Assembly (NCBI RefSeq): GCF_000697965.2
Contig: NZ_CP015880.1
Location: 744,001-808,000, forward strand
Length of the DNA stretch: 64,000 nucleotides
Source: Ensifer adhaerens
Lineage (GTDB): Bacteria; Pseudomonadota; Alphaproteobacteria; Rhizobiales; Rhizobiaceae
Reading direction: 5' to 3'
This document shows, in pieces, positions 1 to 8,015 of this stretch. The first letter of the stretch is position 1, and the number at the start of each line of letters is the position of its first letter. The position numbers and the translations under genes are program-made. The notes under the pieces are model-generated. The model was not told the DNA's origin. It searched no databases and saw only the letters and a program-made list of their open reading frames with translations.

Positions 1-51
1 GAAGGCAAAGGCTTCGGCATTTCCGGTCGGCGAGGCGGGAGCGTAATTCAT
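1..51 (-). CDS. possible 5' end of a gene running off the left edge
   Basis: An ATG on the minus strand at 49-51 opens a reading frame that stays open to the left edge (it begins Met-Asn-Tyr-Ala-Pro-Ala-Ser-Pro-Thr-Gly). Its codons look like those of neighbouring genes, but only 17 codons are visible and there is no clear Shine-Dalgarno sequence. The product cannot be recognised. It could be a real truncated gene or chance. Confidence 0.3.
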   Translation of the reverse strand, partial: MNYAPASPTGNAEAFAF

Positions 52-153
52 GACAGGGCGGTCAACGGCCTTTGCCGGGATGTCCGGCTGCCGTCCTTTC
101 CGTTCAAGTCTACACAAACACTGTGGCTTTCGCGAGGGTGGCGACGAGAAGGC

Positions 154-190
154 GCCCTCCCGCAATTGCTTGCGAGAGGGCCGGGAGGGC
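154..190 (-). terminator. weak hairpin after the homocysteine methyltransferase gene
   Basis: GCCCTCCC at 154-161 pairs with GGGAGGGC at 183-190, and an alternative inner pairing CCCTC/GAGGG exists. It lies just past the stop codon of the minus-strand gene ending at 204. There is no T-run after it, so it is at best a weak or factor-dependent terminator. Confidence 0.3.
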
Positions 191-203
191 GAGGCCCCGC
201 GCC

Positions 204-1160
204 TCAGGCGCTAAGCGCCGTCGGTGGAAGGCAGGCCTCGCAGATTGCCGCGATGTGGCGATGGTCGGTGCCGCAGCAACCGCCAAGGATGCGCAATCGT
301 GGCAAATGCGTCGTCAGTGTTCGATAACGCTGGCCGAGGTCGAGGGGATCCCCGGCATCCAGGATTTCGCTGTTGTCGAGCTCGGCATGGCTCATCCTGG
401 AAGCGTTGGCTCGGATACCGGCGATGCGCTGCGCCCAGGCGCTCCCCGTATCGAGGCTGGTCTCGAAATGATCGGGGTGGGCACAGTTGATCATGTAGTA
501 GTGCGGATAGCCGCCGGTCGCCGCATCAACGGTCTCGATCGCGGCCCGAAGGGTTCGGCCGTCTGGGAGCCGGCCGTCGGTTTCCACCGTGAAGGCAATC
601 GAGCAGGGCATGCCATGGCTCTGGGCCGCCCGGGCAATGCCGGTCGCCTCGTCGATGCTGGTCAGCGTATAGGCGCCGACGATATCGGCGTCACTGGCGG
701 CAAAGGCGGAGATCTGTGGTCCGTGATAATCCTCGGCCTCATCCGCGCTCATGCGGCCCAGGCGATAGCCGTCGCCGCGCGGCCCGATGGCGCCGCTAAG
801 CACGATCGGCGCTTGCGGACGTTCGTACTCGGCGCGCAGTTCCGCCAGCATGTAGATGGCGTTCTGGTTGACCTCGGCCAGGGCCGCGGCGTCATAGCCG
901 AGCTTCACGCCCCAATCGGCGCTGGCGCGCCAGGTGGGTGTGTCGAGCACGAAGCCGGTGCCGTGCTGCTGTGCAATTGCGAGATATCGCTTGTAGTAGT
1001 CGAGCAAGCGCCGGCGCCCGTCCGCCGTCGAAATGAGCACGAAGGCGGCAAAATGCGGGAGGGAGATGCCCTCATGAAAGATCAGCGTCGTTTCGATGCC
1101 ACCGTCACTCAGGAACAGTCCACCCTTCAAGAGCGGCAGGCTGCGTCTGTATTTGGCCAT
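204..1160 (-). CDS. homocysteine S-methyltransferase family protein
   Basis: Predicted 318-aa cytosolic enzyme of the zinc-dependent homocysteine S-methyltransferase family (MmuM/betaine-homocysteine methyltransferase type), which moves a methyl group from S-methylmethionine or a similar donor to homocysteine to make methionine. The N-terminus has the family pattern LSDGGIETTL. The zinc ligands are visible as the Cys in INCAHP and the Cys pair in GGCCGTDHRH near the C-terminus. I chose the ATG at 1160 because GGAG lies at a good distance in front of it; an upstream GTG at 1214 has no such signal. It is divergent from a TetR regulator 238 bp away, which probably controls it. The methyl donor cannot be read from the sequence. 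Confidence 0.85.
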   Translation of the reverse strand: MAKYRRSLPLLKGGLFLSDGGIETTLIFHEGISLPHFAAFVLISTADGRRRLLDYYKRYLAIAQQHGTGFVLDTPTWRASADWGVKLGYDAAALAEVNQNAIYMLAELRAEYERPQAPIVLSGAIGPRGDGYRLGRMSADEAEDYHGPQISAFAASDADIVGAYTLTSIDEATGIARAAQSHGMPCSIAFTVETDGRLPDGRTLRAAIETVDAATGGYPHYYMINCAHPDHFETSLDTGSAWAQRIAGIRANASRMSHAELDNSEILDAGDPLDLGQRYRTLTTHLPRLRILGGCCGTDHRHIAAICEACLPPTALSA

Positions 1161-1270
1161 ATCGGTCTCCACCGGTTCAGTCTTGGCTGAAGGGCCCGCG
1201 GATGCCTCCAACACCGCAGAACCAAGTAAATTTCTGCCTTATGATCATCTTCTAAACTAGACGACTTGCG

Positions 1271-1290
1271 GTATACTATTGCTAATATAC
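1271..1290. promoter_or_regulatory. candidate TetR operator between mmuM-like gene and tetR
   Basis: In the AT-rich divergent intergenic region (1161-1398) there is an imperfect 20-bp dyad, GTATACTA-TTGC-TAATATAC, with seven of eight arm positions paired. Size and position suit a TetR-type operator acting on both promoters. Inferred from symmetry only. Confidence 0.45.
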
Positions 1291-1398
1291 TAAATTAGTG
1301 TCGAAAAATCAGTGACTTACTGGCTTGCAGCCGCCGCTGCGCTAGGAGCTGGCCGCCGAGTAATTGCTGGAAACCGTACCAATGGTAGGGAGCAGCTA

Positions 1399-2013
1399 AT
1401 GCGAAAGGGTGAGGAAACGCGCGCCAGAATCCTCGACGTCGCCGAGGCGGCGGTGCTTGCCAAGGGTTTCGGCGCGACTTCGATCGACGAGCTGATCGCC
1501 GAGACCGGCATCACCAAGAGCGGATTCTTCTACCATTTCCGCGACAAGAACGAACTCGCGCGGGCTCTGCTCGAGCGCTACATCGAGAACGACGAGCGCA
1601 TCTACGACGAGATCTTCGGCCGCGCCCATCAATTGTCAGACGACCCGCTGCAGGCTTTTCTTCTGGGACTGAAGATGCTGTCGGAAATTCTCGCTGACCT
1701 GCCGAACGGTCATCCCGGCTGCCTGGTCGCGGTCATGTGCACGCAGGAGCGTGCTTTCGATCGCGAGATCCAGGAGATCAACCGGCAGGCGGCGCTGATG
1801 TGGCGTCGGCGTTTCGGCACGATGTTCGAGGCGATCATGCAAGTCTACCGGCCACGCGAGCCGCTCGACGTCGACCAGCTGGCCGATATGGTTTCGACCG
1901 TGCTTGAAGGCGGCATCATCCTGTCGAAGGCGCTGAAGCAGCCTGAAAGCCTGCCGCAGCAGCTGCTCGTACTCCGATCCTTCGTCCGGCTGCTGTTCCA
2001 GCCGGCAGCGTGA
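1399..2013 (+). CDS. TetR/AcrR family transcriptional regulator
   Basis: A 204-aa one-component repressor. The N-terminal helix-turn-helix is typical: GATSIDELIAETGITKSG followed by FFYHFRDKNELARALLERY at about residues 27-63. The remaining ~140 residues are the helical ligand-binding and dimerisation half, which is too divergent to name a ligand. The start is the ATG at 1399, preceded by AGGGAGCAG; an upstream in-frame extension to 1312 looks non-coding. It is divergent from the homocysteine methyltransferase gene, and a dyad between the two genes is its likely operator. This suggests autoregulation and control of that enzyme. Confidence 0.85.
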   Translation: MRKGEETRARILDVAEAAVLAKGFGATSIDELIAETGITKSGFFYHFRDKNELARALLERYIENDERIYDEIFGRAHQLSDDPLQAFLLGLKMLSEILADLPNGHPGCLVAVMCTQERAFDREIQEINRQAALMWRRRFGTMFEAIMQVYRPREPLDVDQLADMVSTVLEGGIILSKALKQPESLPQQLLVLRSFVRLLFQPAA

Positions 2014-2065
2014 GCAATTCCAGGAAAAGCGCGGTTTTCCGTCCGGAATGGCGCCTTGCGGTGCG

Positions 2066-2584
2066 TCAGCCTTCCATCTCAAGCGCCAAGGCAGCAAGCT
2101 TGCGCACCGTGTTGAGGTTGCGCGCGGTGCCTGGTTTGGCGGCCGGCAGCTTGAACTTCGAACGGCCGGAGCCGTTCGGGAAGTGGATATAGATCTCAGC
2201 TCCGGCAACCTGGGCTTCTTCGCCATCGGGTGCCACGAGTTTGTCGAGCGCGTCTGATGGTGCCGGCTCGCGCAGGAAAACGACAAGCAGCAGATTGGGC
2301 TTGGCGTCCGGGAAGGGGGCCTGATCGGCGATCGCCTGCAATTGCGCGCCGGTCCTGATCATCACGCCTGGCGCCTTACCGAGCTTTTCCTGAAGTGCGC
2401 TGTCCAGCATTGCCGCCGCCTCTGCCGCCGGCAGATCGGAGCGGAACAGCACGTTGCCGCTCTGGATGTAGGTCTTGACGTCGGCAAAGCCGAGCCCCTC
2501 GCAGATCGCCTTGAGGTCGGCCATTGGAAGCGATCCCGTACCACCGACATTGACGGCTCGCAGCAGGGCGACGTGGACGGGCAT
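2066..2584 (-). CDS. DUF1697 family protein
   Basis: A 172-aa soluble protein of the DUF1697 family. The family hallmark is at the N-terminus, VALLRAVNVGGTGSLPMADL, followed by YIQSGNVLF. The C-terminus has the positively charged nucleotide- or phosphate-binding-looking segment GRSKFKLPAAKPGTARN. The function of the family is unknown. The ATG at 2584 has AAAGG upstream and starts at the family-typical position; an in-frame codon at 2611 is less likely. It is convergent with the TetR gene and downstream of the oligopeptidase gene on the same strand, with about 70 bp between them. Confidence 0.75.
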   Translation of the reverse strand: MPVHVALLRAVNVGGTGSLPMADLKAICEGLGFADVKTYIQSGNVLFRSDLPAAEAAAMLDSALQEKLGKAPGVMIRTGAQLQAIADQAPFPDAKPNLLLVVFLREPAPSDALDKLVAPDGEEAQVAGAEIYIHFPNGSGRSKFKLPAAKPGTARNLNTVRKLAALALEMEG

Positions 2585-2655
2585 GGTGGGACCTTTCACA
2601 TCAGGTGGCAACGGGATGAGAAAAACCGCAAACAGGTTTCCTCATCCCGATCCGT

Positions 2656-4764
2656 TTACATCTTGCCGGCGACCTTGATGGCAAAGGCGTATTCGAAGGC
2701 GATCTCCTCGAGCCGCTGGAAGCGGCCCGAAGCGCCGCCATGGCCGGCGTCCATATTCGTCTTCAACAGGATCGGCGCGCTGCCCGTCGTCTTCTCGCGC
2801 AGCCGCGCGACCCACTTCGCCGGCTCCCAATAGGTGACGCGCGGATCGGTGAGACCGCCGAGTGCCAGGATCGCGGGATAGGACTTCGCCTCGACATTGT
2901 CGTAGGGCGAGTAGCCGGCGATGATGTCGTAGAACTCGCGGCTCTCGATCGGGTTGCCCCATTCCGGCCATTCCGGCGGGGTCAGGGGCAGGGTGTCGTC
3001 GAGCATGGTGTTGAGCACGTCGACGAAGGGTACGGCCGCGATAACGCCGGTGAACTTCTCCGGCGCCATATTGGCGATCGCGCCCATGAGCATGCCGCCG
3101 GCGGAGCCGCCTTCTGCGACGATCTTCGCGTAGGACGTGAACTTCTGTTGATTCAGATAGTCAGCGGCCGCTATGAAATCCTTGAAGGTATTGGTCTTCT
3201 TGGCCATCTTGCCGTCTTCGTACCAGGCAAAGCCGCGATCCTTGCCGCCGCGGATATGGGCGATGGCATAGACGAAGCCGCGATCGGCCAGCGACAGGCA
3301 ATTGGTGTTGAAGCCGGCTGGAATGGTGATGCCATAGGCGCCATAGCCATAGAGCAGGCAGGGCGCCGAACCGTCGAGCGGCGTGTCCTTGCGGTAAAGC
3401 AGCGTCACCGGCACTTCGGTGCCATCCCAGGACGGCGCGAAGACGCGGCGGGTGACATAGTCGTCCGGGTTGTGGCCCGAAGGCACTTCCTGGGTTTTCA
3501 AGAGCGTGCGCGCGCGCGTCGCCATGTCGTAGTCGAAGAGCTGCGACGGCGTGGTCATCGACGAGTAGGAGAAGCGGATGACGTCGGTGTCGTATTCGGC
3601 AGCACCGGAAAGGCCGAGCGAATAGGCCTCTTCGGCAAAGGCGATCGCGTGCTCTTCGCCGGTCTTGCGGTCGCGGATGACGATCTCCGGCAGGCCTTCG
3701 CGGCGCTGCAGCCAGACGAGGTGGCGGGCATAGGCCATGTGGCTGAGGATCAGTGTGCCGGGCTTATGCGGCACCACCTCGCGCCAATTCTCCTTGCCCG
3801 GTGCCGTGACCGGCGCTTCGACGATCTTGAAGTCCTTGGCGCCGTCGGCATTGGTGAGGATGTAGAAGACGTCGCCGCCTTCGGTCATCGCGTATTCGAG
3901 CCCGGTGACGCGCTCGGCGACGAGCTTCGGCTCAGCCGTCAGATCCTTTGTCGAGAGCAGTCGGTATTCGCTCGTCTCGTGATCGTGGATGTCGATGTAG
4001 ATGAAATCGTCGAGCAGCGAGCCGCCGACCGACATGAAGAAGCCGGGATCCGTCTCCTCGAAGACCAGCCGGTCGTCGGTCTGGGCGGTGCCGAGGATAT
4101 GGTGGAAGATCTTCGACGGGCGGTGGTTGTCGTCGAGCACTGTGTAGAAGAAGCTCTTGCCATCGGGCGCCCAGGCGCCGCCGCCGCCGGTGTTCTCGAT
4201 CACGTCTGCCAGGTCTTCGCCCGTTGCGAGGTCGCGCACCCGAAGCGTGAAATACTCCGAACCCTTGTCGTCATAGCCCCAGATGCCGAGGCTATGGTCG
4301 GTCGAATGGTCGAGCCCGCCAAGGCGGAAATAGGCCTTGCCTTCGGCTTCCTTGTCGCCGTCGAGCAGCAATTGCCGGATCGCCTCGTCCTTGTGGTCGC
4401 CGTCACGGGGAATGCGGAAGTAACGCGGCTGCTCGCCGCCGGTGACATAGGCATGGCCGTAGGCGAAGGGACCGTCCTTGACCGGGATCGAGCTGTCGTC
4501 CTCCTTGATCCGGCCGCGCATCTCGGCAAACAGCGTCTTCTGAAGAGCCTTAGTGTCATCCATCGCCGCGTTCATGTAGGCGTTTTCGGCCTCCAGATGC
4601 TTGCGGATATCAGGATCGAGGATCGAGGGATCCTTGAACATCGCCTGCCAATTGTCCGCGCGCAGCCAGGCATAGTCGTCGGTGCGGGTAATGCCGTGGC
4701 GCGTGTCGCTGACCGGCTTCTTTGCGGCGACGGGAGCTTTGGGGAGGTTGCTGAATACGGACAA
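2656..4764 (-). CDS. ptrB: oligopeptidase B (S9A serine peptidase)
   Basis: A 702-aa prolyl-oligopeptidase-family enzyme that cleaves short peptides, in oligopeptidase B typically after Lys or Arg, in the cytosol. The N-terminal ~400 residues form the seven-bladed propeller that excludes folded proteins. The C-terminal alpha/beta-hydrolase part has the catalytic Ser554 in GGSAGG, Asp640 in LTDPRV and His675 in DAGHGG. IRGGKDRGFAWYEDGK is also characteristic of the family. Length matches (about 680-710 aa). The start is an unusual TTG at 4764, supported by GGAG seven bases upstream and by the absence of a nearby in-frame ATG. A ~690-codon open frame on the opposite strand is a GC-bias shadow. 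Confidence 0.93.
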   Translation of the reverse strand: MSVFSNLPKAPVAAKKPVSDTRHGITRTDDYAWLRADNWQAMFKDPSILDPDIRKHLEAENAYMNAAMDDTKALQKTLFAEMRGRIKEDDSSIPVKDGPFAYGHAYVTGGEQPRYFRIPRDGDHKDEAIRQLLLDGDKEAEGKAYFRLGGLDHSTDHSLGIWGYDDKGSEYFTLRVRDLATGEDLADVIENTGGGGAWAPDGKSFFYTVLDDNHRPSKIFHHILGTAQTDDRLVFEETDPGFFMSVGGSLLDDFIYIDIHDHETSEYRLLSTKDLTAEPKLVAERVTGLEYAMTEGGDVFYILTNADGAKDFKIVEAPVTAPGKENWREVVPHKPGTLILSHMAYARHLVWLQRREGLPEIVIRDRKTGEEHAIAFAEEAYSLGLSGAAEYDTDVIRFSYSSMTTPSQLFDYDMATRARTLLKTQEVPSGHNPDDYVTRRVFAPSWDGTEVPVTLLYRKDTPLDGSAPCLLYGYGAYGITIPAGFNTNCLSLADRGFVYAIAHIRGGKDRGFAWYEDGKMAKKTNTFKDFIAAADYLNQQKFTSYAKIVAEGGSAGGMLMGAIANMAPEKFTGVIAAVPFVDVLNTMLDDTLPLTPPEWPEWGNPIESREFYDIIAGYSPYDNVEAKSYPAILALGGLTDPRVTYWEPAKWVARLREKTTGSAPILLKTNMDAGHGGASGRFQRLEEIAFEYAFAIKVAGKM

Positions 4765-4911
4765 GATACGTCTCCGGGATCAATGCGGCGGGAGACAATG
4801 AGATAGAGACCCTGTCGAAAGCGATCAAGCGCAATCGAGCTACGCGCGGATCACCGCGGCATCGGGTGGGCTGCTGCCCCTTCCATCGTGGTGGGTAGGG
4901 GCAGCGTGTTG

Positions 4912-5124
4912 CTACGATTTTTCGCCGACCTTTCGCCGGTACGCATCAACCGGCAATCCACCGACGCCCCAGTCTTCGAGCGCCACTTCGTCGATGACAA
5001 CGAAGGTGGTGGCCGGATCCTTGTTGAGCACGGTGTAAAGCAGATCGGTGACGCCCTTGATCAGGGTTGCTTTCTGCTCGGGGGTTGCACCCTCGCGGGT
5101 TATCTTGATGTTTACGTAGGGCAC
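4912..5124 (-). CDS. 4-oxalocrotonate tautomerase family protein
   Basis: A 70-aa protein with the minimal tautomerase fold. The residue after the initiator Met is Pro, the catalytic base that becomes the N-terminus after Met removal, followed by YVNIKITREGATPEQK and a C-terminal KDPATTFVVIDEV segment typical of the family. Such proteins work as small hexamers on keto-enol substrates; the actual substrate is not evident. It is the last gene of a minus-strand cluster with an NTF2-like gene (9 bp upstream) and a glutathione transferase, suggesting a small detoxification operon under the divergent HxlR regulator. Confidence 0.88.
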   Translation of the reverse strand: MPYVNIKITREGATPEQKATLIKGVTDLLYTVLNKDPATTFVVIDEVALEDWGVGGLPVDAYRRKVGEKS

Positions 5125-5133
5125 AAGCTTCTC

Positions 5134-5529
5134 CTATTGCGCGGATGCGATGTCGTAATGGAAGACCTTGGCGATGATCTGCCAGCGGCCGTCAAGAAAG
5201 ACCAGGGACAAAAAGTCGGTGAAGGCCTTCTCGCCGATGGCGCATTGCACCTTGGCAAATGCGGTTACGGGGCCTGCGAACTCAATGGAAAGAATACGGT
5301 CGATGCGCGCTTCGTCTCGGCTTTCGGGCGAGGGACGTTTTTCGACGATCGGAAAGTACCTGTTCATGTCGAGTTCGAGCAGGGTTCCGTCCGTTGCGGT
5401 GGCATAGAGCGCCTTCGGGTGGAAGACTTGCCTGAGAATGTCGGTGTCGCTGCGATAGAGCCCGTCGAAGTAGCGTTGCAGGACGTGGACGATGGCTGCG
5501 AACTGCGGATCCTTCGGTGACGCGCTCAT
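5134..5529 (-). CDS. nuclear transport factor 2 (SnoaL-like) family protein
   Basis: A 131-aa cone-shaped NTF2-like protein, seen from the pattern VLQRYFDGLYRSDTDILRQVFHPKALYATA at the N-terminus and FLSLVFLDGRWQIIAKVFHYDIA at the C-terminus, usual for small polyketide-cyclase-like or lumazine-binding-like proteins. No catalytic role can be assigned. The start is the ATG at 5529, which overlaps the stop of the upstream glutathione transferase gene as ATGA, so the two are translationally coupled. It is followed 9 bp later by the tautomerase gene. Confidence 0.8.
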   Translation of the reverse strand: MSASPKDPQFAAIVHVLQRYFDGLYRSDTDILRQVFHPKALYATATDGTLLELDMNRYFPIVEKRPSPESRDEARIDRILSIEFAGPVTAFAKVQCAIGEKAFTDFLSLVFLDGRWQIIAKVFHYDIASAQ

Positions 5530-6143
5530 GCCGCGACCAGGCCTTCCGCCCGCATTGCGCTGCGCACGGCAGGACGTGTGCCGATCCGTTGCATGTAGGC
5601 TGCGAGATGCGGCCATTGCGTGAGCGCGATCCCGGTGCCGCTGCTCCAGTTGACGACCGTGAAGAGATAGGCGTCGGCGACGGAGAAGACCTCCCCGAGC
5701 AGGTAAGGGCGCGCGTCCGCGAGCAGGCTTTCGACATGGGTCAAGCGTTTCGCCACCTGCAGCGTGGCTGCCTCCTTTGCATCGGGGGATGCGGTCGGGT
5801 CGAACAGCGGCGAGAAGGCCTTGTGCAGTTCCGATGAGATGAAGTTCAACTGTTCCTGAAGGCGGGTGCGCGCCAGCGTGCCGTTTTCAGGCGCAAGTTT
5901 CGCCGCCGGAAAGCGATCGGCGATGTACTGCACCACAGCAGCACCTTCGGTAACGACCTCGCCGCTTTCCAGCACCAGCGCCGGTACGTAGCCCTTGGGG
6001 TTGACCGCCTTGTAATCCGCACCGGTCTCGGTGCGATGAGTCTTGGTATCGACCCGGACGATCTCGAAATCGGCACCGGCCTCGTGCAGGCTGATATGGG
6101 GGGAAAGCGAACAGGCGCCGGGGGCGTAATAGAGCTTCATCAT
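5526..6143 (-). CDS. glutathione S-transferase, beta-class-like
   Basis: A 205-aa GST: an N-terminal thioredoxin-like half (MKLYYAPGACSLSPHISLHE, with the beta-class catalytic Cys in GACS, then the cis-Pro segment KGYVPAL and the glutathione-binding EGAAVVQYIAD), and an all-helical C-terminal half ending LAAYMQRIGTRPAV. It conjugates or reduces electrophiles with glutathione in the cytosol. Two adjacent ATGs (6143 and 6140) share the AAGGAA ribosome-binding site; I used the first. It heads an operon with the NTF2-like and tautomerase genes and is divergent from an HxlR regulator, the usual layout for an inducible electrophile-defence operon. Confidence 0.9.
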   Translation of the reverse strand: MMKLYYAPGACSLSPHISLHEAGADFEIVRVDTKTHRTETGADYKAVNPKGYVPALVLESGEVVTEGAAVVQYIADRFPAAKLAPENGTLARTRLQEQLNFISSELHKAFSPLFDPTASPDAKEAATLQVAKRLTHVESLLADARPYLLGEVFSVADAYLFTVVNWSSGTGIALTQWPHLAAYMQRIGTRPAVRSAMRAEGLVAA

Positions 6144-6201
6144 CTGGTTCCTTCTGAAATGATTGTCCGTTTGTCGAGGACGGCGGAACCTAAGCGGAAG
6201 C

Positions 6202-6236
6202 GGTAACCTTTGTATATCAGATAACCTTATGTTACC
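6202..6236. promoter_or_regulatory. candidate HxlR operator/promoter region for the GST operon
   Basis: The divergent region between the GST and HxlR genes contains GGTAAC (6202-6207) and its reverse complement GTTACC (6231-6236), and inside these the direct repeat TAACCTT at 6204-6210 and 6222-6228, 18 bp apart. HxlR-type dimers often bind such spaced elements. Assignment is by position only. Confidence 0.4.
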
Positions 6237-6277
6237 TCCCTTTCCGGTTTCCCCGCGGTAACTGGAAAGTTTTGCCC

Positions 6278-6709
6278 ATGAGCTTGAAAATTCGGAAAAA
6301 TCGGGCCGCGGCCTTGCCGCCGAACTGCCCGGTCGGCGAGTGCATGGTGCTACTCGGCGGCGCATGGACGCCGAACATCCTCTGGTCCTTGAGCGCCGGG
6401 CCGCGCCGCTTCAGTGAACTGAGGATCGACGTGCCCGGTATTTCGGCAAAGGTGCTGAGCACTCGGTTGAAGGAACTTGAGGAGAAGGGTGCTGTCGAGC
6501 GGCGGATCATGCCGACGTCGCCGCCTTCCGTGGAATACAGCCTCAGTGAGCTCGGCGCGGAGTTCATCCCGGCCATCCATGCCATCGTCGAGGTCGGCTA
6601 TCGGCTGAAGCAGCGGCGAGGCGTCGAGGTCGTGCGCAAGGAAACGGCTGCCGCTCCGGTCCCGGTCACTACCAGCGCCCCTTCAGGCTCTGCACCGCAT
6701 GCTCGATGA
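6278..6709 (+). CDS. HxlR family winged-helix transcriptional regulator
   Basis: A 143-aa redox/electrophile-type regulator. The HxlR signature is clear: CPVGECMVLLGGAWTPNILW, then RRFSELRIDVPGISAKVLSTRL (recognition helix) and the wing KGAVERRIMPTSPPSVEYSL. A Cys near the N-terminus (NCPVGEC) could act as a redox sensor, as in the HypR/YodB group. The ATG at 6278 follows GGAAAG. It is divergent from the GST operon, its likely target. Its last 41 bp overlap the 3' end of the convergent LysR gene, so the tail PVTTSAPSGSAPHAR is made from the antisense of LysR and is probably a recent, non-functional extension. Confidence 0.88.
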   Translation: MSLKIRKNRAAALPPNCPVGECMVLLGGAWTPNILWSLSAGPRRFSELRIDVPGISAKVLSTRLKELEEKGAVERRIMPTSPPSVEYSLSELGAEFIPAIHAIVEVGYRLKQRRGVEVVRKETAAAPVPVTTSAPSGSAPHAR

Positions 6710-7589
6710 ACGCGCGCACCTTCGGCGTTTGCGCCTGGCGGTCGGCAAAGCAGGCATAGAAATCGAAGGGCTCGTGGTCGGTGCTGGCCAATCCCTCCTG
6801 CGGCAGTTCGCCGAACAGCGGCACCACCAGCCCGCGTTCGATCAGCGGCGCTGCGATGAAGGCGCCGAGCCGGGTGATGCCGGCGCCGGCGATCGCCATC
6901 TCGGCGAGCGTGTCGATATCGTTGCTGACGATCGTCGCCTTCAGTTCCGGCTCGAAGCGCAGGCCGTCGCGGGTAAACGCCCAGCGAAAGATCCGGCCAT
7001 GCCCCGCATAGCGGTAGACCAGGCAATCGTGGTGCACGAGATCTTCCGGTTGCTGCGGGCGGCCGCGTCGCTCCAGATAGGAGGGGGCTGCACAGATGAT
7101 CATCGGCACGGAGGCAAGCTTGCGGGCAATCAGCCCCTGTTCGAGCTGCAGACCGAAGCGCACGCTGATGTCGATGCCTTCGCCGATATGATCGATCTCG
7201 CGGTCGGTGACGACGAGCTCGATCGAGACATCCGGATACCGGGCGGCGAAGGAGGGGACGAGCGGCGCCACCACATGACGACCGAAGGCGACGGATGAGG
7301 CGATCTTGAGCGGCCCACGCGGCTCGGTGCTGAGTGCCGAAACGGCTGCTGCTGCAAGCTCCAGCTCGTGTACGACGCCGCGCACCCTCTCGTAGTAAAT
7401 CCGCCCGCTCTCGGTCAGGCCCAACTGGCGCGTGGTGCGGCTGAGCAGCCGGCTGCCGAGCGTTCGCTCCAGGCGGGCGATGTTCTGGCTCGCGGAAGCG
7501 GGTGTAATCCCGAGCTTTCGTGCCGCCGCGGCGATGCTGCCTTCCTCGACGCTCCTGACGAAACTCTCGACGCCGCGCAAAGTGTCCAT
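6669..7589 (-). CDS. LysR family transcriptional regulator
   Basis: A 306-aa LysR regulator. Residues 1-60 are the winged HTH (VESFVRSVEEGSIAAAARKLGITPASASQNIARLE, RTTRQLGLTESG). From about 90 on it has the periplasmic-binding-protein-like effector domain (LKIASSVAFGRHVVAPLVPSF, DISVRFG). The CrgA-like sequence DISVRFGxL plus the RTTRxLGLTESG pattern is common in regulators of quinone or electrophile genes. I chose the ATG at 7589; another ATG at 7601 lies inside a large dyad. It is divergent from a DUF2798 gene, and its 3' end overlaps the convergent HxlR gene by 41 bp. Autoregulation through the dyad at its own start is likely. Confidence 0.88.
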   Translation of the reverse strand: MDTLRGVESFVRSVEEGSIAAAARKLGITPASASQNIARLERTLGSRLLSRTTRQLGLTESGRIYYERVRGVVHELELAAAAVSALSTEPRGPLKIASSVAFGRHVVAPLVPSFAARYPDVSIELVVTDREIDHIGEGIDISVRFGLQLEQGLIARKLASVPMIICAAPSYLERRGRPQQPEDLVHHDCLVYRYAGHGRIFRWAFTRDGLRFEPELKATIVSNDIDTLAEMAIAGAGITRLGAFIAAPLIERGLVVPLFGELPQEGLASTDHEPFDFYACFADRQAQTPKVRAFIEHAVQSLKGRW

Positions 7590-7594
7590 AACCC

Positions 7595-7628
7595 AAACCA
7601 TCGAATAGAAACATCTATTCGATGGTTT
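7595..7628. promoter_or_regulatory. perfect 14-bp inverted repeat at the LysR start, likely LysR operator
   Basis: AAACCATCGAATAG (7595-7608) and CTATTCGATGGTTT (7615-7628) are exact reverse complements with a 6-bp spacer. The core ATAG-N6-CTAT fits the LysR T-N11-A rule. The dyad sits between six bases upstream of the chosen LysR start and the DUF2798 promoter, so one bound dimer could block lysR and act on DUF2798. Confidence 0.75.
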
Positions 7629-7736
7629 TGCCTGTTTCTGAACAAGGCTGCAATGGCCTACTTGGCTGCGACGCGATCCGTATAGTGCGGCCAGAAACGA
7701 GGGGGTGGTCCCCTCGATCAAACCAGGAGACTTCTG

Positions 7737-8009
7737 ATGGGAGACACCCTATCGGCGCCGCGGCTCGCGCGCAGCCGCAAGCTGCCGCCGCGTGCGGCCC
7801 CCGTTGCCTTCGCCTTCTTCATGTCGGCGATCATGGCGTTTCTGATGTGCTGCGTCATCGTCGGCGTCAACACCGGCATCGACGCCGGCTACCCGGCCCG
7901 CGTGCTCGGTTCCTACGCGCTCGCCATGCCCGTCGCCTTCGTCTGCGTGCTCATGGTCCGCCCCGTGGTCGCGCGGCTGGTCGGCGTCGTCTGCCGCCTG
8001 CCGGGCTGA
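7737..8009 (+). CDS. DUF2798 family membrane protein
   Basis: A 90-aa inner-membrane protein of the DUF2798 family. Two hydrophobic helices are visible: about residues 22-46 (APVAFAFFMSAIMAFLMCCV) and 56-82 (VLGSYALAMPVAFVCVLMVR), flanked by positive residues; the region between carries the family-typical NTGIDAGYPARVLGSY. Function is unknown. The ATG at 7737 has GGAG eight bases upstream. It is divergent from lysR with the large dyad between, so it is the likely LysR-controlled target. A strong hairpin follows the stop. Confidence 0.8.
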   Translation: MGDTLSAPRLARSRKLPPRAAPVAFAFFMSAIMAFLMCCVIVGVNTGIDAGYPARVLGSYALAMPVAFVCVLMVRPVVARLVGVVCRLPG

Positions 8010-8015
8010 CAAGAC

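Noticed and set aside
2740..4806. 688-codon open frame on the plus strand opposite the oligopeptidase B gene
   Set aside because: It is the antisense of a well-supported enzyme; GC-rich third positions remove stop codons from the opposite strand. The translated product has no domain and unnatural Arg/Val/Ala composition.
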